DNA of 41,162 nt from BS750m-G62 sp964577175. GTDB lineage: Bacteria; Planctomycetota; Phycisphaerae; FEN-1346. A model generated the notes under the pieces. It made no database searches and was not told where the DNA came from. It saw nothing but the letters and a program-made list of their open reading frames with translations. The position numbers and the translations under genes were made by a program. The stretch lies in assembly GCA_964577175.1 (NCBI GenBank), contig CAZNYC010000019.1, positions 1 to 41,162 of the forward strand, written 5' to 3'. Shown piece by piece: positions 16,529 through 25,295 of the stretch; within the stretch, counting starts at the first letter, position 1; each line of letters opens with the position of its first letter.

Positions 16529-18733
16529 CTATCGCTCGCCCTTTTCGGGAACGATAACGTGGCACTCCGGCAGGGCGCGGATAAACGCCCGGCCGTAAGC
16601 CCTCGACAGGACGCGGGAATCCAGCACGACGACCATCCCCTCGTCCTCGGCCGACCGGATGAGCCGGCCGAACCCCTGCTTGAACCGCAGGACCGCCTCC
16701 GGCAACTGGTAGTCGTTGAACGGGTTCCCGCCGCGCTTGCGGATCTGCTCGATCCGGGCCTGGACGAGCGGCCGGTCGGGCACGGCGAACGGCAGCCGCG
16801 TGATGATGACGTTCGACAGGGCCGCCCCCGGCACGTCCACGCCCTGCCAGAACGTCGCCGTCCCGAAGAGGACCGAGTGCGTATCCCGCCGGAACGCCTC
16901 CAGCATCTTGCCGCGCGGCATCCCTTCGCCCTGCACGAGGAGCGACCACCGGCGTTTCGCGAGGTGCGGCCGGAGCCGCTCGGCCATCGCGTCCAGCATC
17001 CGGTACGAGGTGAAGAGGACGAACGCCCGGCCCTCGGAAAGGTCCAGGTACCGTCGGACGGCCTCGACGGCCCGCTCGAAGTACGCCGGGGCGTTCGGCG
17101 GCGGCATGTCGGCCTCGATGTACAGGCGGACCTGCTCGCGATAATCGAACGGGGACCCTTCGAGCAGCGTGTCGGCGTCCGCCAGCCCCAGCCGCTCGCG
17201 GATGTAGCCGAACGCGTCGTTCGGGCCGGTGGCGAGCGTCGCGCTCGTCAGGACGGCCGAGGGCACCTGCGTCCACAGCAAATGGTCGAGCATCGGCCCC
17301 ACGTGGACGGGCGAAGCACGCAGGTAGACCCGCGGCGGACGGTCGCGCTTGGCGGAGCCGCCGCCGTCGACGCCGTCGTCGGTCGCACCGGCGCGGCGGG
17401 TCGCCCGGCGGGCGGCGTCCGGCCCGCCGGCCACTTCCATCCAGTACACGGCGCCGGCCCCCTGCCCCGCCTTATCGCCGCCAGTGTCCGCGGCGGCCTC
17501 GGCGTCCGGCGGACCCTGCGTTTGCGCCTCCGCTTCCTCCCCCACGCCGTAGGACTGCGTGATGAAGGCGTGGACGGCCTCGGCGAGTTCGGCGGCCCGT
17601 CCGGCGGCGGCGACGAGTTCGTCCTGAAGGTCGGTGTCCTTCGTGCGGCGGGCCAGGGTCTTCAGGTCCGTCGCGAGGCTGCCGAGCACCGGCGAGAGCC
17701 CGTCGCGGACGACGCCCGGCCCCGGAATCCGCCCGCTGCCGGTCGTGTCGCCCACGTACCAGTCCAAGAGGTCGGCGAAGAAGGCGTCGGCGGCCTCGCG
17801 GGCGCGGTCGACGGCCTGGCGGGCGGCCTCGGATTCCATCGGCACGGTGGCGAGCAGGCCGTGGCCCTTGCCCCGTCCCGGCCGCCAGAGCATGCCCAGC
17901 AGATACTGGACCTGCCCGCTGGACGTGGCGATGCCGAGACCGTCGCAGGCGACGCCCTCCAGATTGTGGGCCTCGTCGAAGACGAGGCGGTCGAAGGGCG
18001 GCAGGACGCCCTGCCCGCCGCGGGCCCGGATCGCCAGGTCCGCGAAGAACAGGGCGTGGTTGACCACCAGGACCTGGGCCTGGTGGACCCGCTGCCGGGC
18101 TCGCTGATAGAAGCACCGCTTTGCGTGCTCGCACCGGCGTCCGCGGCAGTTGCCGGCCTCGGCGCAGACGCGGTCCCAGACGGCGGGGTGCGGCGAGGGG
18201 GAGAGATCCGACAGGCTGCCGTCGCGGGTCTCGAGGGCCCAGTCGGCGATGCGGCGGAGTTCCTTCCGCCACGCGCCGGCCTCGAAGAGGCGCGCGGCCC
18301 GGTCGCACGCACGCTGGAGCCGCCGCAGGCACACGTAGTTCCGCCGGCCCTTGACGAGGACCGCCGTCACGTCCTCACCGGTGGCGTCCAGGAGGAATGG
18401 AATGTCCTTCTCGATGAGTTGTTCCTGGAGGCTGATCGTGTACGTGGAGACGACGGTGCGGCGGCGCTGGCGGGCGGCCTCGCGGATGGCCGGCACCAGG
18501 TACGCGAACGATTTGCCGACCCCCGTCCCGGCCTCGACGAGGAGGTGCCGACCGCCGCGGAAGGCGGCGTCGACCGCCCGGGCCATTTCGAGTTGCTGCG
18601 GCCGGTGCTCGTAGGCGGGATGGCGGGTGGCCACCTTCCCGTCGGGCGCCAGGACGGATTGAACGTAGTCGGGCACGGTGTCCTCGCCGGTCTCGGGGGT
18701 GAGCCGCCTCGTCCCCCGGTTTCGCCTGGCCAT
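16529..18733 (-). CDS. dinG: DinG/Rad3-family ATP-dependent DNA helicase
   Basis: The 734-residue protein is an XPD-like iron-sulfur superfamily 2 helicase. Walker A is EAGTGVGKS at about 67-75. The DEAH box lies in LVFDEAHNLEGV. Between them four cysteines (YVCLRR, GNCRG, RRCEH, KRCFY) provide a 4Fe-4S cluster. Late motifs include LTSATLATG and LIRSAEDEGMVVVLDSR. The ATG at 18733 is preferred, with GGAGGCG about 15 bases upstream; the frame is open to 18895 but that extension is arginine-rich and not family-like. An internal acidic/alanine segment near 430-480 is an insertion. The role is probably DNA repair or R-loop removal. Confidence 0.9.
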   Translation of the reverse strand: MARRNRGTRRLTPETGEDTVPDYVQSVLAPDGKVATRHPAYEHRPQQLEMARAVDAAFRGGRHLLVEAGTGVGKSFAYLVPAIREAARQRRRTVVSTYTISLQEQLIEKDIPFLLDATGEDVTAVLVKGRRNYVCLRRLQRACDRAARLFEAGAWRKELRRIADWALETRDGSLSDLSPSPHPAVWDRVCAEAGNCRGRRCEHAKRCFYQRARQRVHQAQVLVVNHALFFADLAIRARGGQGVLPPFDRLVFDEAHNLEGVACDGLGIATSSGQVQYLLGMLWRPGRGKGHGLLATVPMESEAARQAVDRAREAADAFFADLLDWYVGDTTGSGRIPGPGVVRDGLSPVLGSLATDLKTLARRTKDTDLQDELVAAAGRAAELAEAVHAFITQSYGVGEEAEAQTQGPPDAEAAADTGGDKAGQGAGAVYWMEVAGGPDAARRATRRAGATDDGVDGGGSAKRDRPPRVYLRASPVHVGPMLDHLLWTQVPSAVLTSATLATGPNDAFGYIRERLGLADADTLLEGSPFDYREQVRLYIEADMPPPNAPAYFERAVEAVRRYLDLSEGRAFVLFTSYRMLDAMAERLRPHLAKRRWSLLVQGEGMPRGKMLEAFRRDTHSVLFGTATFWQGVDVPGAALSNVIITRLPFAVPDRPLVQARIEQIRKRGGNPFNDYQLPEAVLRFKQGFGRLIRSAEDEGMVVVLDSRVLSRAYGRAFIRALPECHVIVPEKGER

Positions 18734-18907
18734 CGGGGTCTGCGTTCGCCTCCCCGCGTGCGCGGCGCGGCGGACGTTCTGCCCGGTCTCGATCTCGGCC
18801 GCCAAGGCGGCCGGCGAACACACGCGGCCCTGCACAGGCTGGGCCGCCCCGGAACCTTCTCCCGGCCGGGCCACACGTTCTTCCGGCCGCGCCACACCGG
18901 CAGGCCG

Positions 18908-19384
18908 TTACGCCCCGGGCAGACCGTCGATGAGCCGGGCGGCCTCGGCGGCGGCCCAGCGGACACACGGCAGGCAGACGCCGTCCTTGGCGCCCTCGCG
19001 GCGGTAACGGGCGTCGGCGTCCGGCTCTTCCCAGGAGAACCCCAGGAGCACGGCGCAGTCGGGCGTGCCGAACTCCTCCTCGAACCGATGGACGAACGCG
19101 CCGGCGGCCCGGTTCGCCCGGTCCTTCCGTTCGCTGATGGGGACGTCGGCGAAGGCGGCGTCGACGGCGAAACCGATGGCCATCACGGCACCCGTCAGGG
19201 CGCCGCAGGCGCGGCCGGTGTGGCCGATGCCGCCCCCCATCGCCAAAGCGACCGCCGGGATGCATCTCCGGCACGTCAGGCCCCGCGCCTCCGTCACGCC
19301 CCACAGGACCGACTGGCAGCAGTTGTAGTGGGCCCGGAAGTGGCTCTCGGCCAGGCGGGCGGCGTCGCGGGACGGGTCGGTCAT
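18908..19384 (-). CDS. C_GCAxxG_C_C family redox-type protein
   Basis: The 158-residue protein carries the family pattern: NCCQSVL near residue 21, CRRC at about 38-41, ACGALTGAVMAIG near 60, DCAVLLGF and a final CLPCVR. The conserved cysteines suggest metal or redox binding. The function is not established. A start at the second ATG (19384) places GAAGG at good distance, while the first ATG (19393) would overlap it. The helicase gene follows on the same strand. Confidence 0.85.
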   Translation of the reverse strand: MTDPSRDAARLAESHFRAHYNCCQSVLWGVTEARGLTCRRCIPAVALAMGGGIGHTGRACGALTGAVMAIGFAVDAAFADVPISERKDRANRAAGAFVHRFEEEFGTPDCAVLLGFSWEEPDADARYRREGAKDGVCLPCVRWAAAEAARLIDGLPGA

Positions 19385-19466
19385 CGGCGGCATCCTTCAG
19401 CGGCGGCTCAGCAACCGGCCGGATTATAGCGCGGCCGCGGAGGGCAATCAAGCGGGCGGAACGCCA

Positions 19467-19599
19467 AAACAACCATCATGAACAAGGAACACGGAGCATC
19501 CAACACTGAAACGAACCGGCCTGCGGCCGGTGTCCGTGAGCCGCGGTGCCGGTCACCTGGTTATTGGGTGTTGGGTGTTCCCTGTTCGCTATTGTTGTT
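19467..19599. repeat. Inverted-repeat element in the 317-base gap before the 855-residue protein
   Basis: The ends are imperfect inverted repeats: AAAACAACCATCATGAACAA on the left, and CGCTATTGTTGTTTT after GGTGTTCCCTGTT on the right. The centre contains a GC-rich palindrome around GGCCTGCGGCC. No coding potential was recognised in this gap. Confidence 0.55.
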
Positions 19600-19701
19600 T
19601 TCGCGCTCCGGGCAGGGCGTCGGATTCCGCGACACTTGCCCGCCCGGCCGGTGCTGAAAATCTTGAGCGCGTCTTCGCCGGTTCCGGGAGCCCATCCGAC
19701 C

Positions 19702-22269
19702 ATGTCCGACGTCCGTCGACACACCGTCCGGGCGGCCGTTCTGGCGGCCGCCGTGCTGGGCCTGTCGGCCGGGCTACCGGCGGCCCCCAAAGCGGAGGAC
19801 CCCGCCGTCCGCCTGAGCAACCGTCTGGCCTCGCTGGTGGTCAAGATGCGGACCACCCGCCGGCAAGAGGAGCGGGCGGAACTCCGCGAGGAAATCGAGT
19901 GGGTCAAGCACCGCCTCGGTCCGACCGACGCCGCCGGCCGCCGCATCGCCTGCGAGGCGATGTGGCACGACGCCGTCCTGCGGAACCTGGAGCAGGCCAT
20001 CGGCCGGACCGGCGGGACGAAGGCGGCGACCGCCGCCGCGGACGCCAAGGCAGGTCGGTTCCGCCTGCCGCTCCGGCAGATGGCGGCGGTGGGCCTGGCG
20101 CGCGGCTGGGTCGATGCGGACGGCGTGGACCGGTACCGTTTCGACTTCGTCGGCACGTCGATCGCCACGCACATGCCGGACCTGGAAGGCCTGCTCGGCC
20201 GGGCGGCCGGGCACCTGAAGGCGGCCGGTCGGCCCGTCCTGCCGCCACCGGAGAAGGACGCCGCCCCGCCGGCAGCGGCCGAGGCCGAACCGCCCGCCGA
20301 CGACGGCGCCGACCCCGCCGCGACCGACGATGGCGACACGGCCGCACCCGACACCCCCGCCGGCCCCGCCCCGCAGGGATACTGGTCGGGCGGGGACGAC
20401 GAGGACGATGCGCCCGACGAGGGCGGCGCGCCCGCGTCCGGTGCAGGCGATGAGGCCGCGGATGAGCGAACGCATCCCGATGCATCCGCCCCGGGCTCGA
20501 ACGACGGTGCCGACGGCCGGACCCGGGCCCTCGCGCTCCTCCAGGACGGTCTCGGCCACCTGGTGGCGGCCGCCGGGCGGGCGCACGCGGCGGACCGGAC
20601 CACGGAAGACGGCCGCACCGCCCAGCAGGCGGCCCTCGTCGCGTTCATCGACGCCCTGGCCGACGTGCACCGGTCGGCCTCGGCCCTCGACGCCGCCGGC
20701 CCCACGGGGCCGGTCGTCCTGCCGCCGGAGGAGCAGCCCGGTCTGACGGAGGCCCATCGGGCGGCCCTGGCGAAGGCGGAGGCCGTGCTGGCGGGGATCG
20801 AGGCGCCGGCCTGGCAGGCGATCCGCGACGACCTCTCGGCCCTCCTCGCCACCGCCGGCCAGGGGCTCAAGGTGCCCCGGGCACGCCGCCAGGCCCGCCG
20901 CCTGCTCGAGGTCGTCACGCGCACCGCCGTCTACATCCGCGATCTCCTCGCCAGCCGCACGGCCCGGCCCGAACACGTGACCGACCGGCAGGAGCAGATT
21001 ACCGAGGCGCTGGAGTACCTGGAGAAGCCGGCGTACCGCGAGCGCATGTACCGTCGGCTGCTGGGCATCGCGGGCAGCGACGGGCTGCTGAGAATCCTGG
21101 ACGCCTCGTCGCTGACGGCCGAGGCCGGCCGGGGCCTGCTCCGGCTCCGCGCCATGCCGCGAAGCGCCTTCCCCGGCAAGGAAGGCGGGAAGCATCGCGT
21201 GTATTTCGTGGAGGACGTGGAGGCGACGATCCGGGCGATCCGCCGGGCGGAGGCCGAGCCGCCCGAAGGCATCGACCCGCACTGCGCCTCGCTGCATGCG
21301 CAGACGGCCGCGGCGCTGGTCGAGGCGGCCGCCGACCTCGGCGTCAACCCGCCGGCCGACACCGCCCTGCTCCGCCGCCGGGCCGCCGAGACGGCCGCAT
21401 ACGCCAAGGACCTGGACCGCATCGAGCGGGCCGGCCGGGTCATCCACGCGGCCGGGAGCCTGATGGGCGAGCGGGCCAAGGCGTTCGCCGACGCCCTCCG
21501 GAAGCGGATCGAGCCCTTTGTCCTGGCCCCCTCGAAAGAGCACCGCGAGGACCGCCGCGCGTTCGACCTGTACCTCTCGTCCGTGGACGGCCTGGCGCGT
21601 CTGCGGCTGCCGGACAAGTCGCACACGGCCGTGGCCATGCGCCTCTCGGGCGGGGCGTACCGGTCGGCCGCCGCCCGGTTCGCCGAGAACCTGAACCGCA
21701 ACTTCGCCTCCGCCGCCCAGGGCAATCCGCAGTACCTGGAGTCGACGCTCGCGGCGGCGCCGATGTTCACGGTGCTGCGGCACCGGGCGATCGCCGAGAC
21801 GGGGGGCCTGGCCGAGGTGGACCCGGCCGGCCTGGACCCGTTCGCCATCCCCCCGAAGCCGTGGAAGGCGTACGTGGCGGCCATGGACCACCGGCTGGCC
21901 GCGCTCATGAAGACGTACGGGGCCACCCGCGGCTGGAACCGCGGCACCGCCGCCCGTCTCGGTACCTGGGACGACATCTACTGCACGGTGCTGGCAGCCA
22001 AGCACCGGACGCGGTCCGCCGACGCCGGCGGGGAACCGGACGCCCTCGCCGCCCTCGTCGGCCGCCTTCAGCAGGCCGCCGAGCCCCGCGTCGATTCCGA
22101 GACCTGGATCGGCTGGGCCGCCGGCTACCACACGCTGGAGGCGGCCGTCTGCCTCATGACGTCCTACCCCGTGACGGCGGACGAGCACCTCCGGCGGCTG
22201 CGGTATCTGCGTCATCGGTATTACGTGCCGCACCGGCTGACGTGGCGGGTGTTCGACCCGCTGGAGTGA
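19702..22269 (+). CDS. Large secreted protein of unknown function
   Basis: The 855-residue protein was not recognised. It has a signal peptide (about 1-27, hydrophobic core AAVLAAAVLGLSAGLP). It is alanine- and arginine-rich and mostly helical by composition. A disordered acidic, proline-rich linker spans about 175-275, with runs of D, E, A and P (for example GGDDEDDAPDEGG). The C-terminal 250 residues contain more aromatic, better-ordered sequence (WIGWAAGYHTLEAAVCLMTS, then RYLRHRYYVPHRLTWRV). No catalytic motif was seen. The ATG at 19702 is chosen for the signal peptide; the frame is open upstream to 19546, within repeat DNA. It precedes ffh but is separated from it by a repeat. Confidence 0.7.
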   Translation: MSDVRRHTVRAAVLAAAVLGLSAGLPAAPKAEDPAVRLSNRLASLVVKMRTTRRQEERAELREEIEWVKHRLGPTDAAGRRIACEAMWHDAVLRNLEQAIGRTGGTKAATAAADAKAGRFRLPLRQMAAVGLARGWVDADGVDRYRFDFVGTSIATHMPDLEGLLGRAAGHLKAAGRPVLPPPEKDAAPPAAAEAEPPADDGADPAATDDGDTAAPDTPAGPAPQGYWSGGDDEDDAPDEGGAPASGAGDEAADERTHPDASAPGSNDGADGRTRALALLQDGLGHLVAAAGRAHAADRTTEDGRTAQQAALVAFIDALADVHRSASALDAAGPTGPVVLPPEEQPGLTEAHRAALAKAEAVLAGIEAPAWQAIRDDLSALLATAGQGLKVPRARRQARRLLEVVTRTAVYIRDLLASRTARPEHVTDRQEQITEALEYLEKPAYRERMYRRLLGIAGSDGLLRILDASSLTAEAGRGLLRLRAMPRSAFPGKEGGKHRVYFVEDVEATIRAIRRAEAEPPEGIDPHCASLHAQTAAALVEAAADLGVNPPADTALLRRRAAETAAYAKDLDRIERAGRVIHAAGSLMGERAKAFADALRKRIEPFVLAPSKEHREDRRAFDLYLSSVDGLARLRLPDKSHTAVAMRLSGGAYRSAAARFAENLNRNFASAAQGNPQYLESTLAAAPMFTVLRHRAIAETGGLAEVDPAGLDPFAIPPKPWKAYVAAMDHRLAALMKTYGATRGWNRGTAARLGTWDDIYCTVLAAKHRTRSADAGGEPDALAALVGRLQQAAEPRVDSETWIGWAAGYHTLEAAVCLMTSYPVTADEHLRRLRYLRHRYYVPHRLTWRVFDPLE

Positions 22270-22353
22270 GTGCGGCGGCGCCGGCCTTTCTTCACCGCTC
22301 CCCTTCTGATACACTGAGGTGTGCCGCGGGTGCCGTTCGAGCCCGCGGCGCCG

Positions 22354-22424
22354 GGTGCCACCGATTGCCTGTCAATCGGTGCCTCCGGAGCGTGGCGCAC
22401 GGGTTGACAAGCAACCCGTGGCAC
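22354..22424. repeat. Interspersed palindromic repeat, family C, copy 3
   Basis: It starts GGTGCCACCGATTGCCTGTC and ends TTGACAAGCAACCCGTGGCA, lying upstream of ffh. It carries an outward TTGACA at 22404, but no good -10 box follows. Confidence 0.8.
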
Positions 22425-22479
22425 CTGCGAGATCGGCGCGCCAGACCCACCCACAAAACGCCCCAGACAGGAAGTCCCC

Positions 22480-23904
22480 ATGTTCGAAAGCCTGAGCGAG
22501 AAACTCAACAACGTGGTCCGGAACCTCTCCGGCCGCGGCCGCCTCTCGGAGAAGAACATCCAGGACGCCCTCCGCGAGGTCCGCACGGCGCTCCTGGAGG
22601 CCGACGTCAACTACAACGTGGCCCGCGAATTCGTCGAGCAGGTCCGCGAAAAGGCCGTCGGCCAGAAGGTGCTGAAGACCCTCCGGCCGGACCAGGTCTT
22701 CATCAAATGTATTCACGACGAACTCGTCGAGATGATGGGGCCGGTGGACCCGCGGATTCCCTACGCCTCGAAGCCGCCCACCGTCATCCTGATGGCCGGC
22801 CTGCAGGGGTCCGGCAAGACGACGACCTCCGGGAAACTGGCGAAGGTCGTACAGAACGACGGGCACCGGCCGATGCTGGTGGCGTGCGACTGCCACCGCC
22901 CCGCCGCCGTCGAGCAACTCATGATCGTCGGCTCCCAGGCCGGCGTGCCCGTCTACAGCGAGGGGCTCGGCGACCCGGTCGACATCGCGCGAAACGGCGT
23001 CAAAAGCGCCAAGAGCGAGGGGGCCGACGTCGTCATCGTCGACACGGCCGGCCGCCTGCACATCGACCACGCCATGATGGCCGAGATCAAGGACATCGCC
23101 AAACGCATCAAGCCCGACCAGGTGTACCTCGTCTGCGACGCCATGACCGGCCAGGACGCCGTCACCAGCGCCGAGCAGTTCAACGAGGCCCTGGAACTGG
23201 ACGGCGTGATCCTGACGAAACTGGACGGCGACGCGCGCGGCGGGGCGGCCCTCTCGGTGAAGGCCGTCACCGGCAAGCCCATCACGTTCGTCGGCACGGG
23301 CGAGAAACTCGACCGGCTGGAACCGTTCCACCCGGACCGGATGGCGGGGCGCATCCTCGGCATGGGCGACGTCGTGAGCCTGGTGGAGAAGGCCCAGCAG
23401 ACGGTGGACGAGGAACAGGCCGCACGCATGCAGGAGAAACTGCGCAAGGCCGAGTTCGGCCTCGACGATTTCCTCGGCCAGATCCGCCAGATGCGCAAGA
23501 TGGGGCCGCTCAAGGACATCATGGCCATGATCCCCGGGATGGGCTCGGCCATGAAGGACCTGCCCGTGGACGAGCGGGAACTCGACCAGACCGAGGCGAT
23601 CATCAATTCGATGACCCCCGAGGAACGCCAGAAACCCGATCGCATCGACGCCTCCCGCCGGCGGCGCATCGCGCGCGGGGCCGGCATGGACCCGCAGGAC
23701 GTATCCAGCCTCGTCAAGTCGTTCGGCCAGGTGCGCGACATGATGAAACAGATGCAGGGCCAGGGCATATTCGGCAAGGGCCGGGCGGCGATGGCCCAGC
23801 AGATGTCGCAGATCGACCTCTTCGGCCCGCAGAAGAAGAAACGCCAACGCTCCAAACGCAAGAAGGACAAACGCAAACGCCGCGGCAAGAAGCGGTCGCG
23901 GTAG
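22480..23904 (+). CDS. ffh: Signal recognition particle protein Ffh
   Basis: The 474-residue GTPase binds 4.5S RNA and targets nascent membrane proteins to FtsY at the membrane. The N domain covers 1-95. The G domain has GLQGSGKTTT from 107, DTAGRLHID, and TKLDGDARGGAALS. A methionine-rich M domain follows from about 325 (MRKMGPLKDIMAMIPGMG), including the RNA-binding SRRRRIARGAG segment. The tail is a lysine/arginine-rich extension (KKKRQRSKRKK). A standard ATG start is used. No 4.5S RNA gene was recognised nearby. Confidence 0.96.
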   Translation: MFESLSEKLNNVVRNLSGRGRLSEKNIQDALREVRTALLEADVNYNVAREFVEQVREKAVGQKVLKTLRPDQVFIKCIHDELVEMMGPVDPRIPYASKPPTVILMAGLQGSGKTTTSGKLAKVVQNDGHRPMLVACDCHRPAAVEQLMIVGSQAGVPVYSEGLGDPVDIARNGVKSAKSEGADVVIVDTAGRLHIDHAMMAEIKDIAKRIKPDQVYLVCDAMTGQDAVTSAEQFNEALELDGVILTKLDGDARGGAALSVKAVTGKPITFVGTGEKLDRLEPFHPDRMAGRILGMGDVVSLVEKAQQTVDEEQAARMQEKLRKAEFGLDDFLGQIRQMRKMGPLKDIMAMIPGMGSAMKDLPVDERELDQTEAIINSMTPEERQKPDRIDASRRRRIARGAGMDPQDVSSLVKSFGQVRDMMKQMQGQGIFGKGRAAMAQQMSQIDLFGPQKKKRQRSKRKKDKRKRRGKKRSR

Positions 23905-23981
23905 GCGCGACACAGCCGCGGGCCCGGGGGCGTACACGGCGGAGCGCGCGTCTCAGGCATCGCCCCGGCCCCGTCGGCAGA

Positions 23982-24754
23982 TCACCCGCCGAGTACCGTA
24001 CGCTGCCCCTGGAAATCCGTCGTGAGGGGGCCCTCGGGTTCGGAACTGACCTGCTCGAAGATCATCTGGCAGATGGCCGTCTTGCCCGGTTCGAGTTTCA
24101 GCGTCAACGGGCCGAGGTTTTTGATCTCCAGCACGATCGGGCCCTCGAACCCGGCGTGCACAGTGGGCGCGGTGATGTGAACCGCCAGGCCGAGACTGGC
24201 GAAACTGCTCCGTCCTTCGACGCGGGCCGCCAGGCAACTCTCGACGGGCAGACGGATCGTCTCCAGCGTCTTGGCCAGGAGGAAGCCGTCCCTTGGCACC
24301 GCCACCAGGCCGTCCTGGTCCGGAGAAACCGGTTCAACGAAACCGCCGTACTGCGGGATCCGAACCTGCGATAGGTTGATACTCAGGTCCGCGCCCTGCG
24401 GCGTGGCCTTCCATCGCTTTGCGGATTCAACTTTGAAACGCAACAAGCGAAACGACGGCTTGTGGCGTTTGAGGGCCTCTGCCTCGGCTCCGAGGCTGCC
24501 AGGGGCCCCTTTCGCCCCGCCGCCTCGGCGTCGGCCCGGAGCCCTTCGGGCCGCCGGGTGAGGCCGACGCCGACGCGACGGGGCTCCAGGGGCTTGGGGG
24601 GTTGTTGCGTTTCAAAGTTGAATCCGCACTTGAATTCATCTCCGACGTGAAGGTCTACGGGGGAAGTCGAGAAACTCTCAGCAGGCGGGGGCGGATCGAT
24701 GATAAGCCTTCTCTCCTTCAACGCGTTCAGAATATCGACGTTGGATAAGATCAT
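23982..24754 (-). pseudogene. dcd: dCTP deaminase gene interrupted by a 209-bp element
   Basis: The first 42 codons (24754-24629, MILSNVDILNALKERRL through VGDEFK) are the typical start of dCTP deaminase, which converts dCTP to dUTP for thymidylate synthesis. The rest (24416-23982) begins RWKATPQGADL and includes VEGRSSFASLGLAVH and the catalytic-region Glu in GFEGPIVLEI. Between them lie the 209-bp inverted-repeat element and a second copy of its 3-bp target site. The 212 added bases shift the frame, and the upstream frame stops at 24383. Removing exactly 212 bases leaves 561 bases, a 186-residue enzyme of normal length. A separate fragment could start at an internal TTG near 24446 but would lack the N-terminus. 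Confidence 0.88.
24420..24628. mobile_element. MITE-like element inside dcd, with 27-bp perfect terminal inverted repeats
   Basis: The ends 24420-24446 and 24602-24628 are perfect inverted repeats of 27 bases (outer end TGCGGATTCAACTTTG). They are flanked by a direct duplication CTT (24417-24419 and 24629-24631). The interior is GC-rich and itself folded: a subterminal hairpin joins AAACGCAACAAGC to GCTTGTGGCGTTT, and further arms pair GGCGTCGGCC with GGCCGACGCC. It encodes no protein of its own, so any transposition would need a transposase acting in trans. No transposase was found in this window. Confidence 0.85.
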
Positions 24755-24760
24755 GGCGGC

Positions 24761-25048
24761 TTACGCGGGAACGACCTCGTCGGCGGGCACGACCACGCAC
24801 GGGCCGTTCTCGAGCGTCGATTGCGGCAGGACGACCGATGCCTTGTCCTCTGTCTGCCCGATGCAGGTGGCCCGCAGTCTGCCGCGGTCGGCGCCCTCTT
24901 CGTCCCTGCGGATAAGACGCTTGGGCACAATGCTGCTCGCCGCGGACCGGTGGCCGGAGGATGGATCGACCGTCTCGAAATACACCGTCACCTCGTCGCT
25001 GAACATGCCTTCGGCGACGCGGCATTTGATGTAGCATTCGCGCGTCAT
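24761..25048 (-). CDS. Small conserved-looking protein of unknown function
   Basis: The 95-residue protein was not recognised. It is soluble, with mixed charge and strand-like segments (ECYIKCRVAEGMFSDEVTVY, CVVVPADEVVPA). There is no signal peptide or membrane segment. It ends 7 bases before the dcd start on the same strand, so the two form an operon. GGGAGG lies before the ATG. Close coupling to dcd suggests a related or regulatory role, but this is inference. Confidence 0.7.
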   Translation of the reverse strand: MTRECYIKCRVAEGMFSDEVTVYFETVDPSSGHRSAASSIVPKRLIRRDEEGADRGRLRATCIGQTEDKASVVLPQSTLENGPCVVVPADEVVPA

Positions 25049-25081
25049 AGCCCATTCCTCCCTTCGCGGGGCCCACGTATC

Positions 25082-25109
25082 ATCTTATCCGAAAGGAGAT
25101 GGAGGGCAA
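25082..25109 (-). promoter_or_regulatory. Possible promoter for the 95-residue gene and dcd
   Basis: On the minus strand TTGCCC (25104-25109) and TAAGAT (25082-25087) are spaced by 16 bases. The match is weak. Confidence 0.35.
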
Positions 25110-25162
25110 GCGTTCAGTTCCTCCGGGCCGGCCAAGAGCCCGGCATCGCTCCCTTCGCAGCC

Positions 25163-25295
25163 CCTAACACGACAACGCTAAGTCGGCCATTGGCGCGGTT
25201 ACTCTTCGCACCCACCGCGCTCGAAACGGCCTTTTCAGGGCTGCGCGGCGGGTGCGGAGACCCGCCGCGCACGAGTTAGCGTTGTAGTGCTAAAG
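25163..25295. repeat. 133-bp inverted-repeat element with an internal family B palindrome
   Basis: The left end (CTAACACGACAACGCTAAGTC) and the right end (GAGTTAGCGTTGTAGTGCTA) are imperfect inverted repeats. A family B palindrome lies inside at 25243-25271. The right arm overlaps the stop codon of the MBL-fold gene. Confidence 0.65.

Noticed and set aside
14891..19429. Very long plus-strand open frame opposite dinG and larA
   Set aside because: It is antisense to well-supported genes (helicase, LarA, C_GCAxxG protein) and results from high GC and codon bias, with a composition unlike a real protein.
22270..22479. 4.5S (SRP) RNA gene beside ffh
   Set aside because: No GGAA-type tetraloop helix was recognised there, and the gap is filled by the family C repeat.
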